A DNA stretch of 38,958 nt from Acidobacteriota bacterium (GTDB lineage Bacteria > Acidobacteriota > Terriglobia > Bryobacterales > Bryobacteraceae): NCBI GenBank assembly GCA_025354525.1, contig JANXMS010000605.1, positions 1-38,958 of the forward strand, given 5' to 3'. A program made the position numbers and the translations under genes. Below the pieces are notes generated by a model. The model ran no database searches. It was given only the letters and a program-made list of their open reading frames with translations, and was not told the origin of the DNA. Below are positions 9,601-16,959 of the stretch, in pieces (within the stretch, counting starts at the first letter, position 1; every line of letters begins with the position of its first letter).

Positions 9601-10196
9601 AACACTATCCGCATGTGGCGAAGTTGAGCTGGATCTACGAACTGCCGGTTGGACAAGGACGAGCCCTCAAAACGAGCGGAATTGTCGACAAGGTGATCGG
9701 TGGCTGGCAGGTGAGCGGTATCCACGGGTGGCGCAGCGGCAGCCCTGTCGCCATCGGCACTGGCGGTATCAGCCTGCCCACCGGCAGTACCGTCCGTCCA
9801 GACCTTGTCCCTGGTGTTCCGATTGTGCTGAACTCTGACGCTCCCATCAACTTCCGCGGCATCAATGGCGGAACCGCCTATCTAAACCGCGCTGCCTTCA
9901 GCAATCCTCCGGTCTTCGCCGGCGGCCAAAACGTCGTGGAGCGGCTTGGCACTGTTGGGCCGTACCTGCCCAACATCCGGGATCGCCACCTCACCACTTT
10001 CGACGCCAGCATCCAGAAGTTCTTTAAGTTCGACGAAGTGCGGAACATCCAACTCCGCGGCACTTTCTTGAACGCGTTCAACTGGGCCGGGATCGGTGGC
10101 CTGGATACCAACCTCACCAGTCCGTTCTTCGGCCAGTTCACCGGCCCTCAGATCGGACCGCGCAACATCGAAATCGCCCTCCGCTTTACGTTCTAA
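6675..10196 (+). CDS. Oar-like TonB-dependent receptor with carboxypeptidase-regulatory domain (1)
   Basis: A 1173-aa outer-membrane protein. A signal peptide (to A-V-S-F-G-Q, ~20) is followed by a carboxypeptidase-regulatory-like beta-sandwich (G-T-F-N-G-S-I-L-D-P-S-G-A-A-V-A-G-A, to ~105). Next comes a TonB plug-like region containing I-D-G-I-S-L-G and the G-T-N-E-F-H-G-S-A motif typical of acidobacterial Oar-like receptors. The rest is a long beta-barrel with aromatic strand ends, finishing in ...I-A-L-R-F-T-F with the terminal phenylalanine expected for BAM-dependent insertion. Such receptors import or bind bulky substrates at TonB expense. The substrate cannot be read here. The seven-heme cytochrome starts immediately after the stop codon, so the two genes are probably co-transcribed. 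Confidence 0.9.
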   Translation: MNHRVLLSALLISAVSFGQAERGTFNGSILDPSGAAVAGAAVKIYNMATGVESPAAATAAGVYRMPSLSPGTYRISVSAPGFKTSVRQNVVLSVAQTLTIDFTLEVGNLSDSVTVSAETPLLETGTAEIGSYVSKKEFDTWPITVSDGRRQLQQFIFTSLPGTTGGTWQGSINGGQQYSHEILIDGISLGRMDLAGGANGEFSPSAESISEFKLQTGTVSAQYSGGQTAVANFATKSGTNEFHGSAYYYGQNDALRANGFSQNAAGVRRQPFKQHNYGYSIGGPVLIPKIYNGKNKTFFFHNLERTKQKNYSQTTFSRLPMAEFQQGDFRRILNPAFTGNSVSGSAVGTDALGRPIVGGTIYDPSSSRQVGGVWVRDIFPGNIIPRTRISPVSQKILDVATIDKPLFDTMLNNIPAFASGSPEFKEMMLTFKGDHNINEKHRLSGMINRNFRERYNSGAGRWGTPPGTPTGVYQNQNTPGTMVRLAYDFTVTPTLLGRVNLGYNRFGNINESAFVDQDWPAKIGLQNVPGTHFPVLNFAGLPFQGGGIGSNGRLGSGNRGSGYNGSTIIQTDFTKVAGKHNYKFGFENRRYYYNTRTKSGSGDFNFSPNQTALPGFINQTGHSFASFLLGEYASTNRGIAASNFGHRWRTAGFYFQDDWKVSRKLTLNIGIRWEIVGGLVEVAGRMSGIDYTVPNPGAGNLPGALVFAGDRNAKGFQGTYWKQISPKFGFAYAMTNKLVLRGGYGINNTPAISNGFGFGGTLGFNGNLVVNSGNTSIPFAEASLGNISNPYPSFAGTLPNKIPTLANGQGIDFYPTSGNQLPYVQNWNFGFQYQLPASSVIEVNYIGNKGTRLMARGFDQPNNVPFTATQQYGDLLPRPWNASSPIPQPFPGFVGTNLQALRPYPQFTGINNIFPNMGTSSYNSLQVQATRHFSKGLALLGAYTWSKTIGLADNALDAEGVADVFNRRLERSITNQHYPHVAKLSWIYELPVGQGRALKTSGIVDKVIGGWQVSGIHGWRSGSPVAIGTGGISLPTGSTVRPDLVPGVPIVLNSDAPINFRGINGGTAYLNRAAFSNPPVFAGGQNVVERLGTVGPYLPNIRDRHLTTFDASIQKFFKFDEVRNIQLRGTFLNAFNWAGIGGLDTNLTSPFFGQFTGPQIGPRNIEIALRFTF

Positions 10197-11465
10197 GTGC
10201 GACGGCTGTTTCTTTACCTCTTCGCTGCCCGGGTCTTCGCGGACCCGGGCAGTGCTGCTTGTGGCCCCTGTCACGCCGACATCGTCAAACGCTACGCCCT
10301 TACCGGCATGGCCCGCGCCAGCACGGCAGACTCCCTCGGCTCCGGCTCCATCGGCAAAAGCTATATAGCATTCATCGATAACTTCCTCGTCCAAACGCCC
10401 CGCTCCTTCTTCGCCAAAACCAACTCGTTCGCCCTCTCCCCCGGCTTCCCCAGCGCCCAGACCTACCGCCCCGTCGAAGAGCCTTGTCTGCAATGCCACG
10501 CGACCGGCGTCCGCCTCGTGAAAGGCACCCAAAACCAATACCCGAATCCTCCCTTCGCCGAACCCGGCATCGGCTGCGAACGCTGCCATGGCCCAGCCGA
10601 AGCCCACGCGGTCAACCCCGCCAAACTCCGCGCCGAACGCCGCGACAACGTCTGCGAACAGTGCCACCTCACGGGTGCCGCCAAGGTCACCCGCGCCGGT
10701 AAGAACCCCTACGACTACCGCCCCGGCGACCGCCTCTCCGACTTCGTCTCCATCTTCGTCGAATCGTCAAAAAACAACGCCACCGACCACGTCGAACAGC
10801 TCTCGGAAAGCGCGTGCAAGCAAGCCGCAGGCGACAAACTTTGGTGCGTCACCTGCCACGACCCCCACGGCGGCCTAAAGCCCAACGCCTGCCAAACCTG
10901 CCATACCCCCGACAAATGCGGTCGTGGCCCTCAATGCGCCACATGCCACATGCCTAAAGCGGAAAGCGCCGATGCCCACGTCGCCTTCACGAATCACCGC
11001 ATCGGGGCCAAGCCGCAGCCCAAGCCGTTCCGCCTCTACTGGCCCGGCCCCGCCCCCGCCCGCGAACTCGCCCTCGCCCGTCCCACCATCGCCGGCCTCG
11101 AAAAAATCGAACCCAAGGACGCCGCGGTCCTGACCCAACTCGGCCAACTCTACGACCGCGTCAAGCGCGGCCCCGAAGCCGCCGCTCTCTATCGCCGCGC
11201 CCTTAAGCTGAACCCAAGCGAACCCACCGCCGCCGCCAACCTCGCCATCTACGAGTTCCAAAACGGCCAGGTCGCCGCCGCCCTCGCCCGCTGGCAAGGC
11301 GTCTTCGCCCGCTACCCCGGCCTGTCCGGCCCCGGCCTCAATCTCGCCCTCGCGCAGTCGCAGCGCGGCGACCCATCCGCCGCCCGCGCAACCCTCCTCC
11401 GCTTGCTCCGTTTCCACCCCGGAAACGCGCAAGCCCGCGAACTTCTCAGCCGTCTACCCCCCTAA
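10197..11465 (+). CDS. seven-heme c-type cytochrome with C-terminal TPR repeats
   Basis: A 422-aa secreted multiheme cytochrome. After a signal peptide (cleavage near V-F-A-D, ~15) there are seven CxxCH heme-attachment motifs: C22GPCH, C97LQCH, C127ERCH, C153EQCH, C217VTCH, C232QTCH and C247ATCH. This resembles the cytochrome c554/c-prime or NrfB-like multiheme proteins. From about residue 310 to the end there are TPR-like helical pairs (A-L-x-L-N-P-x-x-P and similar). The GTG start directly abuts the TAA of the receptor gene (taaGTG), so translation is likely coupled. It probably transfers electrons in the periplasm or on the outer surface, with the TPR part docking a partner. The redox partner and terminal acceptor are not identifiable. 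Heme attachment needs a cytochrome c maturation system elsewhere. Confidence 0.9.
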   Translation: MRRLFLYLFAARVFADPGSAACGPCHADIVKRYALTGMARASTADSLGSGSIGKSYIAFIDNFLVQTPRSFFAKTNSFALSPGFPSAQTYRPVEEPCLQCHATGVRLVKGTQNQYPNPPFAEPGIGCERCHGPAEAHAVNPAKLRAERRDNVCEQCHLTGAAKVTRAGKNPYDYRPGDRLSDFVSIFVESSKNNATDHVEQLSESACKQAAGDKLWCVTCHDPHGGLKPNACQTCHTPDKCGRGPQCATCHMPKAESADAHVAFTNHRIGAKPQPKPFRLYWPGPAPARELALARPTIAGLEKIEPKDAAVLTQLGQLYDRVKRGPEAAALYRRALKLNPSEPTAAANLAIYEFQNGQVAAALARWQGVFARYPGLSGPGLNLALAQSQRGDPSAARATLLRLLRFHPGNAQARELLSRLPP

Positions 11466-11487
11466 CTCTGCTAGCTTGGAAGTTCGG

Positions 11488-13125
11488 ATGATCGCGTTTT
11501 CCAACCTCAACAAACAGTACGGCAAACAGTTAATCTTTGTCGACGCCAATTTCCAGCTCAATCCGGGCGATAAGGTCGGCCTCGTCGGCCCCAACGGTGC
11601 CGGCAAGACCACCCTGTTCCGCATGATCGTCAACGAAGAGTTGCCCGACGAAGGCGACGTCACAGTACCCAGAAAGCTCACGATCGGCTACTTCCGCCAG
11701 GAAGTCGATGACATGAAGGGGCGCTCCGTGCTTGACGAAGCCATCGCCGGTTCGGGTCGCGTCGGCGACCTTCACCATGAGCTCGAAGCCTTGCAGCAGG
11801 CGCTCGAAGACCCCGCCCGCTTCGACGAAATGGACAAGATCCTCGAGCGCTTCGGCGAGGTGCAGGAAGAGTACGAGCACCTGAACGGCTACACTCTGGA
11901 AGCCCAGGCCCGCGAAGTTCTGCACGGCCTCAGCTTCAAGGACGATCAGATCGATGGCGACGTGGGCGCGCTCTCTGGCGGCTGGAAAATGCGCGTCGCC
12001 CTGGCCCGCGTTCTCCTCGGCCGCCCTGACGTTCTGCTGATGGACGAACCGACGAACCATCTCGATCTCGAATCCATCATTTGGCTCGAATCGTTCCTCC
12101 GCGCTTATCAAGGCTCGCTCCTGATGACCTCGCACGACCGCGAGTTCATGAACCGCCTGGTGACGAAGATCGCCGAAATCGACTCCGGCGAAATCATCAC
12201 CTACTCCGGCAACTACGATTTTTACGAGCGCGAACGGGCCATTCGAGAGACCAACCAGCAAGCCGCTTTCGGTCGCCAGCAGGCCATGCTCGCCAAAGAG
12301 CAACGCTTCATCGAGCGGTTCAAAACCCACGCCGCCAAGGCCGCCCAGGTCCAAAGCCGTATCAAAGCGCTCGACAAAATCGACAAGATCGAACTGCCGA
12401 AGAAGCGCCAAGTCGTCCGGTTCGAATTCCGAGCGCCCGCCCGCTCCGGGGACCAGGTCGCCGTCATCGAAGACCTCCACAAAGCCTACGGCCCGCGCGT
12501 GATCTATGACGGGCTCAGCCTCACCATCCGCCGCGGCGAACGTTGGGCCGTCATGGGCCGCAACGGTGCGGGCAAAACGACGTTGCTCAAGATGATCGCC
12601 GGTGCCAGCGAGCCCGACGCTGGAACCGTCCGCCTCGGTGCCAGCCTCAACATGGGCTACTTTGCTCAGCAATCGCTCGACATCCTCAACCCCGAACTCA
12701 CCATCTTCGAACAGTTGCAAAGCGATTTTCCGATGGACAGCATCGGCTCGCTCCGCTCCCTGGCCGGCGCGTTTCAGTTCTCCGGCGATGATGTTGATAA
12801 GCGCATCCGTGCTCTATCCGGCGGCGAAAAGTCGCGCCTCGCCATGGCTCGTATGCTCTTTAATCCGCCGAATTTCCTGGTCCTGGACGAACCCACGAAC
12901 CATCTCGATCTAGCGACGAAAGAGATGCTGGTCGAAGCGCTGAAAGACTTCGAAGGCACCATGATTTTCGTCTCGCACGACCGCACATTCCTGCGCGGTC
13001 TCGGCACGCGCGTGCTCGAACTGGGCGGGGAATCCGGCACCGAACGCGTGCCCCGCGTCTACCCCGGCACCTACATCGAATACGTCACCGCACTCGGCCA
13101 CGAGGCCCCCGGCATCTACTCCTAG
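11488..13125 (+). CDS. ABC-F family ATP-binding protein
   Basis: A 545-aa soluble protein with two ABC ATPase domains and no membrane segment, as in the ABC-F family (EttA, Uup, YbiT and the ribosome-protection factors). Domain 1 has Walker A G34-P-N-G-A-G-K-T-T, signature L-S-G-G-W (162-166) and Walker B L-L-M-D-E-P-T-N-H-L-D (183-193). Domain 2 has G357-R-N-G-A-G-K-T-T, L-S-G-G-E (443-447) and L-V-L-D-E-P-T-N-H-L-D. A charged linker (about 245-315) contains the ABC_tran_Xtn-type helices that reach into the ribosomal E site in known members. The ATG at 11488 follows a GGAAG ribosome site by 5 nt; a TTG four codons upstream is possible. The likely role is translational regulation or ribosome rescue. 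It ends 27 bp before the next receptor gene. Confidence 0.92.
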   Translation: MIAFSNLNKQYGKQLIFVDANFQLNPGDKVGLVGPNGAGKTTLFRMIVNEELPDEGDVTVPRKLTIGYFRQEVDDMKGRSVLDEAIAGSGRVGDLHHELEALQQALEDPARFDEMDKILERFGEVQEEYEHLNGYTLEAQAREVLHGLSFKDDQIDGDVGALSGGWKMRVALARVLLGRPDVLLMDEPTNHLDLESIIWLESFLRAYQGSLLMTSHDREFMNRLVTKIAEIDSGEIITYSGNYDFYERERAIRETNQQAAFGRQQAMLAKEQRFIERFKTHAAKAAQVQSRIKALDKIDKIELPKKRQVVRFEFRAPARSGDQVAVIEDLHKAYGPRVIYDGLSLTIRRGERWAVMGRNGAGKTTLLKMIAGASEPDAGTVRLGASLNMGYFAQQSLDILNPELTIFEQLQSDFPMDSIGSLRSLAGAFQFSGDDVDKRIRALSGGEKSRLAMARMLFNPPNFLVLDEPTNHLDLATKEMLVEALKDFEGTMIFVSHDRTFLRGLGTRVLELGGESGTERVPRVYPGTYIEYVTALGHEAPGIYS

Positions 13126-13152
13126 TTCAAGCTTCTGATAGGATTGGGGCAA

Positions 13153-16100
13153 ATGAAACTTGCTTCAGTTGCCCTCGTCCTGGCCGTGGCGCGTCTAGCC
13201 ACCGCCCAATCTTCGCAAGCCAACATTTCCGGCCTCGTCGCTGACGGGCAAGGCGCCATCATCGTCGGTGCGCAGGTCACCGCCCGTGGTCTCGCCAACG
13301 GCTCCACCACCACCGTTACCACCAACGATTCCGGCCTCTACGCCCTCCGCGCCTTACCCATCGGGGCCTACACCCTCACCATCGAAAAGCCCGGCTTCAA
13401 AAAGCTCGTCCGCTCCAATCTCACCCTCACCACAGGCCAGAGCCTCGAACTCAATCTCGCCCTCGAAATCGGAGCCGTCACCGAGTCCATCAACGTCTCC
13501 ACTTCGGCGTCTTCCATCGACACCCGCTCGTCCGACGTCAGCCAACTCGTCGAATCCAAAACCATCGAAGACATGCCCATCGGCGATCGCCGCAGCATGA
13601 ACATCGTCGGCCTCACAGGCGCGGCCGTCTTCGTCAGTTACGACTCCGGCGGCAAACCCAACTTCTCCCTCGCTGGCGGTCGCACCCAGTCGCAGAACTT
13701 CTTCATCGACGGCGGCACCGCCCAGAATATGCGCCTCGGCATCGGCCAGGTCGATCTCGATCCCCCAGTCGAAACCGTCGCCGAAGTCAAAATCCTTGCG
13801 AATTCTTACTCCGCCGAATACGGTGGCAGTGCCGGGGGCGTTGTCATCGCCACCACCAAGTCCGGCACCAACAAACTCCAGGGCACGCTCTTCGAATACT
13901 TCCGCAACGAAAAGCTCGACGCCGCCAACTACTTCGCGCCCGTCAACGCCACAGGGGCGAAGGTTCGAGCCCCGCTCCGCTATAACGTCTTCGGCGGCAC
14001 GGTCGGCGGCCCCATCGCCATTCCGAAGCTCTACAACGGCAAGGACAAAACGTTCTTCTTCTTCGCCTATGAAGGCAGCCGCCGCAACGAAGGCTTCGCC
14101 CGCACCCTCACCGTTCCCACTGCCGCCCAGCGCCTCGGCGACTTCAGCACCAACGCCAATCCCATCTTCGACCCCGCCACCACCTCCCTCGTCAACGGTG
14201 CCAATCGCCGCACCCAGTTCCCCGGCAACGTCATCCCCCGCAACCGCATCGACCCCGCTGCTCTCGCCCTCGCCAGCTACTATCCCGCCCCCAATCGGCC
14301 CCCCGACAACGCCACCGGCGTGAACAATTTCCGCGCCAACTACGTCACCCAATTTCCCCGCAACAACTACACCGCCAAGGTCGACCACAACATCACGACC
14401 AATGACAAACTCACCATTCGCTATCTCTTCAACTCCGACGATAGCTTCAACTCGACCGTCTTCCCCATCGCTGCGGCCGAGACTATGTCCGACGCGTCCC
14501 GCCACCAAAACTACACCTACCTTTCCTACAACAAAATCATCACCCCGACCATTCTGAACGAAGCCCGTTACACCTACGGCAATCGCACCAATTGGGCCCT
14601 ATCGAAGGGCCTTGGCGAAGACTGGGGGAAGGTGATCGGCATCGCCAATCTCCCCGCCGGTGCCTTCCCCACGCTTTCCGCCATCGGCTACACCGCTCTC
14701 GGCAACGCCGCCCAGGAACGTCGCCAGTTCCCCATTCAGCAACACCAAATCATCGACAACTTCTCCGTCGTCCGCAACCGGCACAATCTCAAATTTGGCT
14801 TCGAGTACCGACTCAGCATGAACTACGAAACCAACCGCCCCAGCGCCTCCGGAGCCTTCACGTTTGGCCCTCTCTCCACGGGCCAACCTGGCACCGCGGC
14901 CTCCGGCAACGGCTATGCGTCCATGCTGCTCGGCCTGATGACGAACTACAACGCCCGCGAGACCGAAGTCCTCGACCGCCGCAGCACTTACCTGTCCTGG
15001 TTTGTCCAGGACGACTGGAAAATCAGTCGTAATCTTACGTTCAACTTCGGCGTCCGCTGGGAAACCGACACCCCCATCATCGACGTCAACAACCGCATGA
15101 ACGGCTTTGATGCCGCCCAAATCAATCCCGTCAGCGGCACTCCCGGGGTCGTGAAATTCATGGGCGTCAATAGCTTTCCGACCTCGCCCTATGCAACCGA
15201 CAAGAACAACTTCGGCCCTCGCGCCGGATTCGCCTACAAGGTACTTGGCCGCGACGCCACGGTGATCCGCGCCGGCTACGGGGCTTACTTCGCCCACCCG
15301 TTTGACGCCGGCGCACCGGCCAGCGCCAGCCTCGGCTTTGAAAAGCAGCTTTCCCTCGTCTCGCCCGACCAAGGCATTACGCATCCCTTCGTCCTCAGCC
15401 AAGGCCCCGGTGCCGCCACCGCCATCGCGCCGGTGTTGAACGACAGCTTCGGCGCCGTTCGCGTCGGGCAAGCGCCGAACACAGCGGTCACTTACTTTGA
15501 GCCGACCCGGCGAACCGGCTATTCGCACCAGTTCAACTTCGGCATCCAGCACGTGCTCTCGGGCGGCATTCTGCTCGAAGCGACGTATCTCAGCAACATT
15601 TCCCACAAGCTGCCAAGCTCGAATCTGTCGCTGAATCAGATTCCGCTGGCGCAAGCCGCTGCCGGCCGCACGACCCAGGCCTCCCGACCGTTCCCCCAGT
15701 TCAGCGGCGTCACGCTGCTGCTCCCCAGCCTGGGCGATTCGAGTTATCACGCGCTCGCCACCCGTTTTGAGAAGCGCTTCGCCAGCGGCTTCAACTTCCT
15801 CGGGACTTACACGTGGTCGAAGTTTCTCAACAACACGAACGAAGGCGGCGGCCAGGTCGGCAACGATGCTGGGCCTTACTCAGACTTCTATAACCGTCGT
15901 CTCGACTACGGCTACAGCGGCAACGACGTTCCCCACCGGCTGACGTTTGCCAGTGTCTACGAGATCCCGTTCGGCCAAGGCCGAAGGTTTCTTAAGGGCA
16001 ACTCCCCGCTTCGTTGGGTAGTTGGGGATTGGAACCTAGGCGTGAACGCCCTGCTCCAGGCGGGAGCGCCTTTCACGGTGACGACCCAGGTAGACACCCG

Positions 16101-16467
16101 CAATAACTTCTCCGCCGGAGCGCTTCGTGCGGACATCGTCGGCGCCCCCGCACTCGAAAACGACCAGCGTACGCCCGGCCGTTGGTTTAACACGGCGGCG
16201 TTTGCCCAGCCCGCGGCGTTTCGGAACGGAACCGGCGGCGTCGGCATCGTGCGTTCGGATGGCAAAGTCAACCTGGACATCTCGCTGCTGAAGAACTTCC
16301 CGATGGGCGACCGCCGCAAATTCCAACTCCGCGGCGAATTCTTCAACCTGATGAACCACCCGAACCTGGGCAACCCCGGCTCCGTCCTCGGCGGCCCGGG
16401 CTTTGGAGTCATCGCCTCCGCCGACCCCGGGCGGCGTGTGCAACTCGGGGCGCGGCTAGTCTGGTAG
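13153..16467 (+). CDS. Oar-like TonB-dependent receptor with carboxypeptidase-regulatory domain (2)
   Basis: A 1104-aa outer-membrane receptor of the same architecture as the one at 6675. It has a signal peptide ending near L-A-T-A-Q, a carboxypeptidase-regulatory fold (A-N-I-S-G-L-V-A-D-G-Q-G-A, ~25-110), a plug-like segment with F-F-I-D-G-G and the T-K-S-G-T-N-K-L-Q-G-T motif, and a barrel ending ...L-G-A-R-L-V-W. The last residue is tryptophan, an acceptable aromatic terminus. The ATG at 13153 lies 9 nt after an AGGA; a TTG three codons upstream is less likely. The overall sequence differs clearly from the first receptor, so this is a separate paralogue and not a recent copy. The 3' end overlaps the convergent DsbD-like gene by 12 bp. 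The substrate is unknown. Confidence 0.9.
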   Translation: MKLASVALVLAVARLATAQSSQANISGLVADGQGAIIVGAQVTARGLANGSTTTVTTNDSGLYALRALPIGAYTLTIEKPGFKKLVRSNLTLTTGQSLELNLALEIGAVTESINVSTSASSIDTRSSDVSQLVESKTIEDMPIGDRRSMNIVGLTGAAVFVSYDSGGKPNFSLAGGRTQSQNFFIDGGTAQNMRLGIGQVDLDPPVETVAEVKILANSYSAEYGGSAGGVVIATTKSGTNKLQGTLFEYFRNEKLDAANYFAPVNATGAKVRAPLRYNVFGGTVGGPIAIPKLYNGKDKTFFFFAYEGSRRNEGFARTLTVPTAAQRLGDFSTNANPIFDPATTSLVNGANRRTQFPGNVIPRNRIDPAALALASYYPAPNRPPDNATGVNNFRANYVTQFPRNNYTAKVDHNITTNDKLTIRYLFNSDDSFNSTVFPIAAAETMSDASRHQNYTYLSYNKIITPTILNEARYTYGNRTNWALSKGLGEDWGKVIGIANLPAGAFPTLSAIGYTALGNAAQERRQFPIQQHQIIDNFSVVRNRHNLKFGFEYRLSMNYETNRPSASGAFTFGPLSTGQPGTAASGNGYASMLLGLMTNYNARETEVLDRRSTYLSWFVQDDWKISRNLTFNFGVRWETDTPIIDVNNRMNGFDAAQINPVSGTPGVVKFMGVNSFPTSPYATDKNNFGPRAGFAYKVLGRDATVIRAGYGAYFAHPFDAGAPASASLGFEKQLSLVSPDQGITHPFVLSQGPGAATAIAPVLNDSFGAVRVGQAPNTAVTYFEPTRRTGYSHQFNFGIQHVLSGGILLEATYLSNISHKLPSSNLSLNQIPLAQAAAGRTTQASRPFPQFSGVTLLLPSLGDSSYHALATRFEKRFASGFNFLGTYTWSKFLNNTNEGGGQVGNDAGPYSDFYNRRLDYGYSGNDVPHRLTFASVYEIPFGQGRRFLKGNSPLRWVVGDWNLGVNALLQAGAPFTVTTQVDTRNNFSAGALRADIVGAPALENDQRTPGRWFNTAAFAQPAAFRNGTGGVGIVRSDGKVNLDISLLKNFPMGDRRKFQLRGEFFNLMNHPNLGNPGSVLGGPGFGVIASADPGRRVQLGARLVW

Positions 16468-16959
16468 CCGAACCGCTTCTAACTTGGGCCAGCTCTCCGC
16501 TGGCCCAGTTGCCACCTCCACCTTCACATCAATATTCTTACAAATCGACGCCGTACAAGCCTGCGCCTTCACCCCCACCTTCCCCACTTCCCCCACCCTC
16601 TTCACCGGCACCACAAACACCGCCTCCCCTTCGTACCCCCACGTAAAAATCCGCAGCTCCGGCTTCGAGAAATCCACCGGCACCGTCTGCCTCCATCCCC
16701 CATTCACAGTCAACCCTTCCCCCACCGTCACCCGCGTCGGCTGGTCCATCCCCAACGCCTTCCTCCCCTTTAACGCCTCCGCCGCCCGCACCGCGTTATC
16801 CATCGCAAACGTGTGCCACCCCTTCCCTAACTTCACCCGCACCACTAACTCTTCCCCCGCTAACTTCGCCTCGTAAGTCGCACAAACCTCATCATCCACC
16901 CGCACCTCCATCGGCCCGCCCCACCCCGCCGCCATCAGTAACAATCCTAGTATCTTCAT
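16456..16959 (-). CDS. DsbD N-terminal-domain-like periplasmic protein
   Basis: A 167-aa exported protein (leader M-K-I-L-G-L-L-L-M-A-A-G-W-G) resembling the N-terminal immunoglobulin-like domain of the thiol:disulfide interchange protein DsbD. It has the family-like strand G-K-G-W-H-T-F-A-M-D-N, F-x-W-G-Y-E-G-E-A-V-F, and a late Cys pair A-C-T-A-S-I-C-K (~136-141) in the position of the nDsbD catalytic cysteines. The transmembrane and C-terminal thioredoxin domains of full DsbD are absent. It is the second gene of a two-gene unit: its ATG overlaps the TGA of the selenoprotein gene (ATGA, 16956-16959). That strongly suggests a shared redox job, with this protein passing electrons to or from the thioredoxin-fold selenoprotein. 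The pairing is inferred from gene order. Confidence 0.75.
   Translation of the reverse strand: MKILGLLLMAAGWGGPMEVRVDDEVCATYEAKLAGEELVVRVKLGKGWHTFAMDNAVRAAEALKGRKALGMDQPTRVTVGEGLTVNGGWRQTVPVDFSKPELRIFTWGYEGEAVFVVPVKRVGEVGKVGVKAQACTASICKNIDVKVEVATGPAESWPKLEAVRLPD

Noticed and set aside
13354-15750. Two long minus-strand open frames (13354-14508 and 14599-15750) opposite the second receptor gene
   Set aside because: Low-complexity Gly/Val/Glu/Ala translations caused by the C-rich third positions of the real gene; no motifs or ribosome sites.
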